A stretch of DNA of 64,000 nt, taken from contig JAYTOK010000084.1 in assembly GCA_043747835.1 (NCBI GenBank), positions 99,461 through 163,460 on the forward strand, written 5' to 3'. The translations under genes were made by a program, and so were the position numbers. The stretch is from CADEED01 sp043747835. Lineage in GTDB: Bacteria; Pseudomonadota; Gammaproteobacteria; Steroidobacterales; Steroidobacteraceae. Below are positions 43,603 to 51,817 of the stretch, piece by piece. The notes below the pieces were generated by a model. The model was not told the DNA's origin and ran no database searches. It saw only the letters and a list, made by a program, of their open reading frames with translations. Every line of letters starts with the position of its first letter. Within the stretch, counting starts at the first letter, position 1.

Positions 43603-44450
43603 TCGATCACCCGCGGCCGCACGCGCGTCGCATGCGTGTACACATTGCAGCCGCCCGCGCGCACGAAGGCGACCAGCGTGATGCCTACGGCATCGGCAAG
43701 TTCGACCGCGAGCGATGATGGCGCTCCGATGGCAGCGACGACTGGCGCGCCCGCCATCATCGCCTTCTGCAGCAGCTCGAAGCTCGCGCGACCGGAGAGC
43801 AGGACGACTCGCTCGCTCCAGGGCAGCGATCCGTCGCGCAACGAGTTGCCGACCAGCTTGTCCATGGCGTTGTGGCGCCCGACGTCCTCGCGACTCGCGA
43901 CGAAATCTCCGTCGGCGGTGAACAGGCCGACCGCATGCACGCCGCCCGTTTCCGCGAACTCCGTCTGCGACGCGCGCAACTTGTCGGGCAGCGTTCGCAA
44001 CACGGACTCGCGCACGCTGAATTCCCGCGCGCCGACGTCGCGTCGCCCCGCGGCGGAGGTGATCGCGTCGATCGACGCCTTGCCGCAGACGCCACAGCTC
44101 GAGGTCGCGTAGAAATTTCGCGCGAGCCGGTCGGCATCGAAGGCGAGATCCGCGCGCACCGTCACGCGCACGACATTGCCGGTCGGCCCGCAGGGCCCGA
44201 CTTCAACGACATCGCCCGGCGCGGCGATGATTCCTTCGCCATGGAGAAAGCCGAGCGCCAGCTCGGAGTCGTTTCCCGGGGTGCGCATCGTGATGGACAG
44301 CGCGCGGCCCGTGCCGCCGTTGTCGGTGGCGCCGGCCTTTGTCAGGCGGATTTCGAGCGGCTCTTCGACCGCAATGGCATCGCGGCGACGCGTGTTCCCC
44401 GCGTCACGCAATGCGTCGATCTCGACGTCCCGATGTCCCGGGCTTTTCAT
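43599..44450 (-). CDS. fdhD: formate dehydrogenase sulfurtransferase FdhD
   Basis: 283 residues. FdhD moves sulfur from a cysteine desulfurase to the molybdenum cofactor, required for active formate dehydrogenase. The essential CxxC pair is in SSCGVCGKASID, with EEPLEIRL at the N-terminus, FLHGEGII, SREDVGRHNAMDK and VLLSGRASFE as further family motifs. ATG at 44450 fits the usual N-terminus. Placing the chaperone first in the operon ensures its presence before the enzyme. Confidence 0.94.
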   Translation of the reverse strand: MKSPGHRDVEIDALRDAGNTRRRDAIAVEEPLEIRLTKAGATDNGGTGRALSITMRTPGNDSELALGFLHGEGIIAAPGDVVEVGPCGPTGNVVRVTVRADLAFDADRLARNFYATSSCGVCGKASIDAITSAAGRRDVGAREFSVRESVLRTLPDKLRASQTEFAETGGVHAVGLFTADGDFVASREDVGRHNAMDKLVGNSLRDGSLPWSERVVLLSGRASFELLQKAMMAGAPVVAAIGAPSSLAVELADAVGITLVAFVRAGGCNVYTHATRVRPRVIE

Positions 44451-44493
44451 GCACCCGAGTCTACACCCGGGCCGGGACCGTCCCCGCTGGGCC

Positions 44494-45354
44494 TCAGCGG
44501 GCTCCCTTTCGAGCGAGGGCTGCATCCACCGTGTTCGACAACAACATGGCGATCGTCATCGGACCCACGCCGCCGGGAACGGGAGTGATCCACGCCGCCC
44601 GCTCTGCGGCGCTCGCGAATTCGACGTCACCACACAGCTTGCCGTCCGCGCCGCGATTGATGCCGACATCCATGACGATCGCGCCCTCGCGAATCCAGTT
44701 GCCCGGGATGTAAGCGGCCTTGCCGACCGCCGCGACGACGAGCTCCGCGCGTTCGACCTCGCCGCGCAGATCTTTCGTGCCCGTGTGGCACACGGTCACG
44801 GTCGAACGCGCGAGCAGCAGTTCGAGCGCCATCGGGCGGCCGACGATGTTCGACGCGCCGACGACGACGGCGCGCAAGCCCGTCAGATCGATCTTGTATT
44901 CATTCGCGAGCCGGATGACGCCCCAGGGCGTGCACGGACGCAGACCCGGACGCTTCTGGGCCAGCAGTCCGGTGTTCGTCGGGTGAAACCCATCGACATC
45001 CTTCGCGGGATCGATGGTGTCCATGATCTCCGTGCTGTCGAGTCCCTTCGGCAGCGGCAACTGCAGAAGGATGCCGTCGACCCGATCGTCGGCATTCAAA
45101 GTCCTGATGAGAGCGAGCAGTTCTTCACGCGAAGTCGTGGCCGGCAAGTCGTGCGCGAACGAGGCGATGCCGCACTCCGCGCAGGCCTTGCGCTTGTTGC
45201 GCACGTAGACCGCGGAGGCCGGGTCTTCGCCGACCTTGACCACGGCGAGTCCCGGCGCGCGCGCGAACCGGGAAACGAAGTCGGCGGCTCTCGCCGCCGA
45301 CTTCGTTCGCTCTTTTGCTGCGACGGCTTTTCCGTCGAGGATCTGTGCCGTCAT
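44494..45354 (-). CDS. folD: bifunctional methylenetetrahydrofolate dehydrogenase / methenyltetrahydrofolate cyclohydrolase
   Basis: 286 residues. Interconverts 5,10-methylene-, methenyl- and 10-formyl-THF with NADP+. Key motifs: YVRNKRKACAECGI with the catalytic Lys, DGILLQLPLPKGLD, the Rossmann segment VVVGASNIVGRPMA and TPVPGGVGPMTIAML. Six bases from the ahcY stop on the same strand. It links formate/C1 units to the folate pool used by the MetF-like reductase downstream. Confidence 0.96.
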   Translation of the reverse strand: MTAQILDGKAVAAKERTKSAARAADFVSRFARAPGLAVVKVGEDPASAVYVRNKRKACAECGIASFAHDLPATTSREELLALIRTLNADDRVDGILLQLPLPKGLDSTEIMDTIDPAKDVDGFHPTNTGLLAQKRPGLRPCTPWGVIRLANEYKIDLTGLRAVVVGASNIVGRPMALELLLARSTVTVCHTGTKDLRGEVERAELVVAAVGKAAYIPGNWIREGAIVMDVGINRGADGKLCGDVEFASAAERAAWITPVPGGVGPMTIAMLLSNTVDAALARKGAR

Positions 45355-45360
45355 CAGTAA

Positions 45361-46791
45361 TTAATAGCGATATTGATCGGTCTTGTAAGGACCGTTCTTC
45401 GGAACGCCGATGTACTTCGCCTGCGCGTCGCTGAGCTCGCTCAACTGGGCGTTGAGCGTCTTCAGCTGCAATCGCGCGACCTTCTCGTCGAGATGCTTCG
45501 GCAGCACGTACACGCCGAGCGGGTACTTCGCCGTCTGCGTGAACAGTTCGATCTGCGCGATCGTCTGGTTCGCGAAGCTCGAGCTCATCACGTAGCTCGG
45601 ATGGCCGGTGCCGCAACCCAGATTCACGAGGCGACCCTTCGCCAGCATGATGATCCGCTTGCCGTCGGGGAAGATCACATGATCGACCTGCGGCTTGATC
45701 TCTTCCCACTGGCACTTCGAAAGCGCTGCCACGTCGATTTCGTTGTCGAAGTGGCCGATGTTGCAAACGATCGCGTTGTGCTTCATCGCCTTCATATGAT
45801 CGAAGCCGATCACATGGAAGTTGCCCGTCGCCGTCACGAAGATGTCGGCCTTGTCGGCCGCGTATTCCATCGTCACCACGCGGTAGCCTTCCATCGCCGC
45901 CTGCAGCGCGTTGATCGGATCGATCTCCGTCACCCACACCTGCGCCGACAGCGCGCGCAGCGCTTGCGCGGAGCCCTTGCCCACGTCGCCGTAACCGGCG
46001 ACGACGGCGATCTTGCCGGCGACCATCACGTCGGTCGCGCGCTTGATCGCGTCGACCAGCGACTCACGGCAGCCGTAGAGGTTGTCGAACTTCGACTTCG
46101 TCACCGAGTCGTTGACGTTGATGGCGGGGAACGCGAGCTCGCCCTTCTTGTGCATCTCGTACAGGCGATGCACGCCGGTCGTCGTCTCTTCCGTCACGCC
46201 CTTGATCTGCTTGAGGCGCGTCGAATACCACTTCGGGTCGCGCATAAGCGTGGCCTTGATGGAATTGAACAGCTCGATCTCTTCCTCGCTGCCCGGGTTC
46301 GCGAGAAGGCTCAAGTCCTTCTCGGCCTTCGTGCCGAGATGCAGCAGCAATGTCGCGTCGCCGCCGTCGTCGAGAATCATGTTGGCTTGCCCATCTTCCT
46401 TCGAAGAGGCGGGCCATTCGAAGATCTTGTGGGTGTAATCCCAGTATTCCTTGAGCGTCTCGCCTTTGACGGCGAACACCGGCGTGCCCTTAACCGCGAT
46501 CGCCGCGGCGGCATGGTCCTGCGTCGAATAGATGTTGCACGAGGCCCAGCGCACCTGCGCGCCGAGCGCCTGCAGCGTCTCGATGAGCATCGCGGTCTGG
46601 ATCGTCATGTGCAGGGAGCCCGCGATGCGGGCGCCCTTCAACGGCTGGGTCTTCGCGTATTCCTCGCGGATCGCCATGAGGCCGGGCATCTCGGTCTCCG
46701 CAATGTTGAGTTCCTTGCGGCCCCAAGCAGCGAGCGAAACGTCGGCGACAAAAAAGTCTTTGCCCACTTCGGGCTTCACAACAGCATTCAT
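45361..46791 (-). CDS. ahcY: adenosylhomocysteinase
   Basis: 476 residues, standard for bacterial SahH. Reversibly splits S-adenosylhomocysteine to homocysteine and adenosine using bound NAD+. Motifs: SLHMTIQTAMLIETL, WASCNIYSTQDHAAAA, NVNDSVTKSKFDNLYGCRESL with the catalytic Lys/Asp, VAGYGDVGKGSAQALRA for NAD and the C-terminal KTDQYRY reaching into the neighbouring subunit. AGAGAGG before the ATG. An SAH riboswitch lies directly upstream, so expression should rise when SAH builds up. Confidence 0.97.
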   Translation of the reverse strand: MNAVVKPEVGKDFFVADVSLAAWGRKELNIAETEMPGLMAIREEYAKTQPLKGARIAGSLHMTIQTAMLIETLQALGAQVRWASCNIYSTQDHAAAAIAVKGTPVFAVKGETLKEYWDYTHKIFEWPASSKEDGQANMILDDGGDATLLLHLGTKAEKDLSLLANPGSEEEIELFNSIKATLMRDPKWYSTRLKQIKGVTEETTTGVHRLYEMHKKGELAFPAINVNDSVTKSKFDNLYGCRESLVDAIKRATDVMVAGKIAVVAGYGDVGKGSAQALRALSAQVWVTEIDPINALQAAMEGYRVVTMEYAADKADIFVTATGNFHVIGFDHMKAMKHNAIVCNIGHFDNEIDVAALSKCQWEEIKPQVDHVIFPDGKRIIMLAKGRLVNLGCGTGHPSYVMSSSFANQTIAQIELFTQTAKYPLGVYVLPKHLDEKVARLQLKTLNAQLSELSDAQAKYIGVPKNGPYKTDQYRY

Positions 46792-46815
46792 AAATACCTC
46801 TCTAGGTTCCAGTTA

Positions 46816-46889
46816 GAGAGCGCCGTTGGAATCGATCGACCCCTCCACGAGCCTCGCGTCGTTCGACGCTGCAGCGCTCCTCGTGGAGT
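46816..46889 (-). promoter_or_regulatory. SAH riboswitch upstream of ahcY
   Basis: On the minus strand: P1 CTCCACGAG (46888-46880) pairs with CTCGTGGAG (46851-46843); inside it the conserved GAGGAGCGCTGC core, a P2 hairpin GCGTCG/CGACGC (46869-46856) and GAGGCTCG. Downstream, GGCGCTC (46824-46818) can form the pseudoknot with GAGCGC (46879-46874). This is the layout and core sequence of the SAH riboswitch class, which binds S-adenosylhomocysteine and turns on SAH-recycling genes. It ends about 25 bases before the ahcY start, so it can expose or hide the ribosome site. Confidence 0.9.
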
Positions 46890-46900
46890 GATCTTTGGTA

Positions 46901-46917
46901 ATGGGGCCAGGCCCCAT
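46901..46917. repeat. palindrome ATGGGGCC-A-GGCCCCAT
   Basis: Perfect 8-bp stem with a single-base centre, 18 bases after the metK stop and just before the SAH riboswitch. It may terminate metK transcripts; it belongs by sequence to the GGGG..CCCC palindrome family. Confidence 0.6.
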
Positions 46918-46935
46918 TTCCTGAGAACGGTGAGT

Positions 46936-48114
46936 CTACGCGGTCTTTCGGACTCCCGCGTCCGCCGCCAGCGCCGCCGCCTTGTCGGTCTTTTCCCAAG
47001 TGAACTCGGGCTCGTTGCGGCCGAAGTGGCCGTACGCGGCGGTCTTGAAGTAGATCGGACGCAGCAGGTCGAGCATCTGCACGATGCCTTTCGGACGCAG
47101 GTCGAAATGCTGGCGAACCAGCGCCTCGAGCTTGTCATCCGGAATCTTGCCGGTACCGAAGGTCGTCACCATCACGCTCGTGGGCTGCGCGACGCCGATC
47201 GCGTACGAGATCTGCACCTGCGCCTTCGACGCGAGGCCAGCGGCCACGATGTTCTTCGCGACGTAGCGCGCGGCATACGCGGCCGAGCGATCCACCTTCG
47301 TCGGATCCTTGCCCGAGAACGCGCCGCCGCCGTGCGGTGCCGCACCGCCGTACGTATCGACGATGATCTTGCGGCCCGTCAGACCGCAGTCACCCTGCGG
47401 ACCGCCGATCACGAAGCGACCGGTCGGGTTCACGAGGTATTTGATGTTCTTCGAGATCGTCTGTCCGGCGAGCACCGGATTGATGATCTCTTCGATCACG
47501 GCCTGTTCGATGTGCTTGTGCTCGACGTCCGGGTGATGCTGTGTAGACAGAACCACGGTGTCGATCTCGCCGGGTTTGCCGTCGACGTACTTCACCGTGA
47601 CCTGCGACTTCGCGTCCGGGCGCAGCCACTTGAGCTTGCCGCTCTTGCGCAACTGGGCCTGCTTCTCCACCAGCCGGTGCGAGAGGTAGATGGGCAGCGG
47701 CATGAGGCTTTCGGTCTCGGTGCACGCGTAGCCGAACATCATTCCCTGGTCGCCCGCGCCCTGCTCGAGGTTCAGACCCTTGCCTTCGTCGACGCCCTGC
47801 GCGATGTCCGGCGACTGCTTGTCGTACGCGACGAGCACGGCGCAACCTTTGTAGTCGATGCCGTAGTCGGAATTGTCGTAGCCGATGTTCTTGATCACGT
47901 CGCGTGTGATCTGGTGGAAGTCGACCACGGCTTTCGTGGTGATCTCGCCCGCGAGAACGACGAGGCCGGTGTTGCACAGCGTCTCGGCGCCAACGCGCGA
48001 ATGCTTGTCCTGCGCGAGTAGCGCGTCGAGCACCGCATCGGAGATCTGGTCCGCGACCTTGTCCGGATGGCCTTCGGAAACCGACTCGGACGTGAAGAGA
48101 AAACTGTTCGACAT
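46936..48114 (-). CDS. metK: S-adenosylmethionine synthetase
   Basis: 392 residues making SAM from methionine and ATP. Begins with the classical FLFTSESVSEGHPDKVADQISDA, has GAGDQGMMFGYA (adenine/loop motif) and the triphosphate-binding GGGAFSGKDPTKVDRSAAYAARYVAKNIVAAG. ATG at 48114 with GAGGAAGG before it. Follows the PfkB kinase gene by 30 bases on the same strand, and precedes the riboswitch-controlled ahcY. Confidence 0.97.
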   Translation of the reverse strand: MSNSFLFTSESVSEGHPDKVADQISDAVLDALLAQDKHSRVGAETLCNTGLVVLAGEITTKAVVDFHQITRDVIKNIGYDNSDYGIDYKGCAVLVAYDKQSPDIAQGVDEGKGLNLEQGAGDQGMMFGYACTETESLMPLPIYLSHRLVEKQAQLRKSGKLKWLRPDAKSQVTVKYVDGKPGEIDTVVLSTQHHPDVEHKHIEQAVIEEIINPVLAGQTISKNIKYLVNPTGRFVIGGPQGDCGLTGRKIIVDTYGGAAPHGGGAFSGKDPTKVDRSAAYAARYVAKNIVAAGLASKAQVQISYAIGVAQPTSVMVTTFGTGKIPDDKLEALVRQHFDLRPKGIVQMLDLLRPIYFKTAAYGHFGRNEPEFTWEKTDKAAALAADAGVRKTA

Positions 48115-48144
48115 GACCTTCCTCGTACCTTGCAATCTGAATGT

Positions 48145-49104
48145 TTAGCTTGCCGCCTTCAGCGGCTCGCCGAAGGAAGACGCGTAGAGAGCCGCGAACT
48201 CCTTCATCGTGAATGTGTGGTTCTGCGTGCCGCGCACGGGGATTTTGATGGCTCCCATGAGCGACGCGATGCGTCCCGTCGTGTCCCAGTCCAGGCCGTT
48301 CAGGATGCCGTGAATGAGGCCCGCGCGGTAGGCGTCACCGCAACCGGTCGGGTCGACGACATCCGATGCCTTCGCGCACGGGATGTGGTGCGCCTTCCCG
48401 TTCGCGTGGATGACCGAACCCTCGCCGCCGCGCGTGATGATCAGCGCCTTCACATGCTTCGTGCAGTCGGCGGCCGACCAGCCGGTGCGCTCCTGCAACA
48501 GGTGCCACTCGTAGTCGTTTACCGCGAGCCAGTCCGCGATCGAAATGAAGCGGCGGAAATCGTCGCCCTGGAAGAGCGGCATCGCCTGGCCCGGATCGAA
48601 GATGAACGGGATGCCCGCGCTCTTGAACTGTTCGGCATGCTGCAGCATGCCCTCGCGGCTGTCCGGAGCGATAACACCGATCGCTATGTCGTCATGCACC
48701 GGAACCTTGATCTTCCACGAATGGTTCATCGCGCCCGGATGGAACGCGGTGATCTGGTTGGCGTCGAGATCGGTGGTGATGAACGCCTGCGCGCAGTGCT
48801 CGTCGGGAATCGTCACGAGGTACTTCTCGGACATCCCGTTCTTCTGCATCCACTCGCGGTAGGGCTGGAAATCGGAACCGACGCCACCCATCGGGTAGCC
48901 CTTGCCACCCAGCAGATTCAGGTTGTACGCGATGTTGCCGGCGCAGCCACCGAACTCGCGGCGCATCTGCGGGACCAGGAAGGCCACGTTCAGCATGTGC
49001 AGCTTGTCGGGGAGGATGTGCGTCCGGAAACGGTCTGGGAAGACCATGATCGTGTCGTACGCGACCGATCCGCAGATGAGAGCGCTCTTGTCCTTTCCGG
49101 GCAT
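48145..49104 (-). CDS. PfkB-family sugar kinase, probably adenosine kinase
   Basis: 319 residues of the ribokinase/PfkB fold: GSVAYDTIMVFPDRF at the N-terminus, FGGCAGNIAYNLNLLGG, and the ATP/anion-hole signature DVVDPTGCGDAYRAG near the C-terminus with the catalytic Asp. Sequence alone does not fix the substrate, but standing directly before metK and ahcY it most likely phosphorylates the adenosine released by AhcY, pulling that reaction forward. The upstream 229 bases (49105-49333) show GC-rich inverted repeats near 49260-49280 but no second riboswitch that I can recognise. Confidence 0.85.
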   Translation of the reverse strand: MPGKDKSALICGSVAYDTIMVFPDRFRTHILPDKLHMLNVAFLVPQMRREFGGCAGNIAYNLNLLGGKGYPMGGVGSDFQPYREWMQKNGMSEKYLVTIPDEHCAQAFITTDLDANQITAFHPGAMNHSWKIKVPVHDDIAIGVIAPDSREGMLQHAEQFKSAGIPFIFDPGQAMPLFQGDDFRRFISIADWLAVNDYEWHLLQERTGWSAADCTKHVKALIITRGGEGSVIHANGKAHHIPCAKASDVVDPTGCGDAYRAGLIHGILNGLDWDTTGRIASLMGAIKIPVRGTQNHTFTMKEFAALYASSFGEPLKAAS

Positions 49105-49333
49105 GCCCGCCTTCCGCGGCCAGAGAAATGGGGCGCAAAGATACGCGAATCAGCGCGGCGGCGTGCGACCGTTAAATCGGCCGGAACCTCAAGCCGTGGC
49201 CGGCTTCACACTAAACCCCAACCGGTTGATTCGTTGATCGTTTTTCGAGAACCTCGGCCGCGGGCGATCCCGCGCCCGGCTGGAACTCATCGATACGCGC
49301 CGGGCTCGACCGCCGACGCGTTATGAAAAACCC

Positions 49334-49672
49334 TCAGGTGTACATCGGCTTGCCTTCGTTGAGCCGCAGCCAGCCTTTGACGATGCGGTAGATGTACCAG
49401 ATGCCGGAGACGATCCAGACGATGAAGCCGAGACCCACCGCGAACATCAGCGGGATCCCGATCACGAACCAAAGGATCGAATACCAGAAGGTGCGTATCT
49501 GCCAGGTGAAGTGACTCTCGAGCCAAGTGCCGGCAACGTCTTCGCGCTTGACGTAGTTGAGGACGATACCGACGAAGTACGTGACACCCACGACGATCGC
49601 GGCGGCATACAGGCCGTAGATGATCTGAGTGATGTTCTTGTTGGCGAGTTCTTGTTGCGTATTTTCAGTCAT
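49334..49672 (-). CDS. DUF4870-type small membrane protein
   Basis: 112 residues with three hydrophobic segments (IIYGLYAAAIVVGVTYFVGIVL, FWYSILWFVIGIPLMFAVGLGFIVW, WIVSGIWYIYRIVKGWL). The closing WYIYRIVKGWLRLNEGKPM is the hallmark of DUF4870 membrane proteins. Function unknown. GGGAGG before ATG 49672 fixes the start; longer readings upstream are not membrane-like. Separate from the quinoprotein gene by about 80 bases. Confidence 0.85.
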   Translation of the reverse strand: MTENTQQELANKNITQIIYGLYAAAIVVGVTYFVGIVLNYVKREDVAGTWLESHFTWQIRTFWYSILWFVIGIPLMFAVGLGFIVWIVSGIWYIYRIVKGWLRLNEGKPMYT

Positions 49673-49754
49673 GCAAACCTCCCAGAGTGCGGGTCGATTA
49701 TGCCTAGGATGCCCCAGACGTGGCTTTTGTTTGAATGCGACGTCGAAGCCTCCT

Positions 49755-51644
49755 TCACTGCGGTGGCACGGGCTCGGACTGCAGCGATCCTGGCGGCTTT
49801 CGCTCGGTCTCCTGCTCGCCCGATTCATCCGCGACCGGTGCCGGCGCCGCCGGCGGTGGAGGCGCGACGCCGTCGGGCCGGGTTTCGAGCCGCGCCTGCA
49901 GGCGGAGGTAGTGGCGCAACGCTTCGAGGTCGCGATCCGTCACCTCGCCGAACTTCGGCATGCCGCGAGTTTCGAGCCCGCCCTTCACCAGCGTCGCGAA
50001 CGACGCCGCGTCGAGCGGCACCGCCGACGCGCGCAAGTCCGGGGCCATGCCGCCCGCGATCGCGTTCGCGCCGTGACACCAGGCGCACGACGCGTACTTC
50101 GCCGCGCCCTCTTTCGCGAGCGCTTCGTCGACCACGAGATCGGGTCCGTCCTGCGCCTGCGCGCGCGCCGGTGGGGGCGTCGGCGGTAGTTTCGCCGTGC
50201 CATCGAGCGTGAACGCGAGCAACCGGCGCGGATGCAGGCGCGAGTCCCAGCCGAACTTCGCGGACGGCGCGCCGAGACTCGCCGGTGTGCCGGCCGGCGG
50301 CGCGACGAGAATAGCGATGTACTGTTTGTTTCCCACGGCGAAGCTGATGGGTGCGCCGAGCGCTGCCGTCGCCGTGTAGAACTGCCAGAGCTTGCGGCCG
50401 CCCGCGGCATCGAACGCATTCACGTAGCCGTCGGCCTGACCCGCGAACACGAGATCGCCGAGAGTCACGAGGACGCCGCCGCCGAACGCGCCGGGCGATG
50501 GCTGCGACCACAGCGACCGTTGATTGACCGGATCCCAGGCCGTCAATGCGCTCGCCTGCTCCGCGAGCCGCGACGTCGGAATGTAGAGCAGACCGGTTTT
50601 TGGCGAGTACGCCTGGGGAGCGAGCAGGTGCACTCCTGTGTCGAGTTTCTTCGCAGACAGCCGCTGCCCGCTCGTCGCGTCGATCACGTAGACGAAGCCG
50701 TCCTTCGGCGCGTGCAGGATCACACGGCGCGGCGATCCGCCAATGTTCAAGGTCGCGAGCGTGATGTCGAGCGACGCGTCGGCGACGGTGCCGCCGGCAT
50801 CCGCGTTGTGCTTCCACACCACCGCCCCATTCGCGACATCGAGCGCCACGACGGATGGCACCCACGCTCCCGTCGACGTTACGCCGGCGCTTGCGCCTCG
50901 CGGCTCTCCAACGCCGACATAGACGCGACTCGTGCCCGCATCGCAGGTGATCGCATTCCAGATCGCGCCACCCGACTGCCTCTCGCCAACGGACCACCAG
51001 CGCCAGAGTAGTTTGCCCGTGAGCGCGTCGAACGCCGACACGGCGCCGCGGACTTCGTCCGTCGCGCCCGCCCCGAATCCGATGATGACCTTGTCGCCGC
51101 AGACTCGCGGCGCGCCCGAGATGAAGGAACGATCCGCGGCATTGAGGACCTGGGTTGTCCAGACGACGACGCCCGTCTTCGCGTCGAGTGCAATGAGCCG
51201 GCCATCCTGCGTGCCGACGAACAGACGAGCCTTCTGGTATGCGAGACCGCGGATGCCGGATCCCGCGCGCAACTTCTGGCTGGCAAGCGTCGCGGCCTCC
51301 GAGTCGTAACGCCAAAGCTGCTTGCCGGTTTTCGCTTCGACCGCGTGCACGACCGTGTAACCCGCGGCGACGTAAACCACGCCATCCACCGCGAGTGGAG
51401 TCGAATGCGCGGAACCGACGGCGAGATCGAGAGACCAGGCGAGGCGCAAACGCCCTACCGACTCGCGATTGATTTCATCGAGCGGGCTGAAGCGCGTCTC
51501 GTTCGACGTGCGACCGGGCGAAGTCCAGTTGCGCGGATCGGGTTCGGCGGCGAGCAACGCCTTGTCCGCGCTCGCCGCCTGCGATACGACGCTCGCGAGC
51601 ATCGCGATCGAAATCGCGATGGCACAAAGGATTCGGTGAAGCAT
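49755..51644 (-). CDS. PQQ-propeller-like quinoprotein with C-terminal cytochrome c, degenerate active site
   Basis: 629 residues: signal peptide (HRILCAIAISIAMLASVVSQA), propeller repeats (GYTVVHAVEAKTGKQLWRYDSE; DGRLIALDAKTGVVVW; DGYVNAFDAAGGRKLWQFY), cytochrome c motif CAWCHG and a Pro-rich tail. Related to the dehydrogenase at 5856-7967 (TR.SNETRFSPLDEIN against TYDEQRFSPLARVD), but the adjacent-Cys disulfide is missing, the Ca2+-ligand Asn segment reads VGVGEPRG and the GDNLFLSS segment with the catalytic Asp is replaced. It may bind PQQ weakly or serve only as an electron-transfer or structural protein. Divergent from the secreted paralogue pair. Confidence 0.83.
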   Translation of the reverse strand: MLHRILCAIAISIAMLASVVSQAASADKALLAAEPDPRNWTSPGRTSNETRFSPLDEINRESVGRLRLAWSLDLAVGSAHSTPLAVDGVVYVAAGYTVVHAVEAKTGKQLWRYDSEAATLASQKLRAGSGIRGLAYQKARLFVGTQDGRLIALDAKTGVVVWTTQVLNAADRSFISGAPRVCGDKVIIGFGAGATDEVRGAVSAFDALTGKLLWRWWSVGERQSGGAIWNAITCDAGTSRVYVGVGEPRGASAGVTSTGAWVPSVVALDVANGAVVWKHNADAGGTVADASLDITLATLNIGGSPRRVILHAPKDGFVYVIDATSGQRLSAKKLDTGVHLLAPQAYSPKTGLLYIPTSRLAEQASALTAWDPVNQRSLWSQPSPGAFGGGVLVTLGDLVFAGQADGYVNAFDAAGGRKLWQFYTATAALGAPISFAVGNKQYIAILVAPPAGTPASLGAPSAKFGWDSRLHPRRLLAFTLDGTAKLPPTPPPARAQAQDGPDLVVDEALAKEGAAKYASCAWCHGANAIAGGMAPDLRASAVPLDAASFATLVKGGLETRGMPKFGEVTDRDLEALRHYLRLQARLETRPDGVAPPPPAAPAPVADESGEQETERKPPGSLQSEPVPPQ

Positions 51645-51817
51645 GCGCCCTCGTTGCTGCGGTGAACCGCGCCGACTTCACCACGATTTCGGTTTCGTCT
51701 CAAACGCGTGGCGGACCTAGTTTGCATCTCGCGATCCCGCGCGTCCGCGCCCCGATTGTTCCGCGCCTCCATCCGTCGATGATCGACGGCGGGGCCAAAT
51801 CGAATCGGGAGATGATC

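Noticed and set aside
45373..48021. An 882-codon open frame on the + strand opposite ahcY and metK
   Set aside because: Arginine/valine-rich antisense shadow in GC-rich DNA; the minus-strand genes are certain and no family features are visible.
49105..49333. Possible SAM or second SAH riboswitch before the PfkB kinase-metK genes
   Set aside because: GC-rich inverted repeats are present but none of the conserved riboswitch cores could be found.
51710..51727. TGGCGGACCTAGTTTGCAT before the secreted paralogue pair as a sigma-54 promoter
   Set aside because: The GG and GC elements are 9 or 12 bases apart, not 10; RpoN promoters do not tolerate this.
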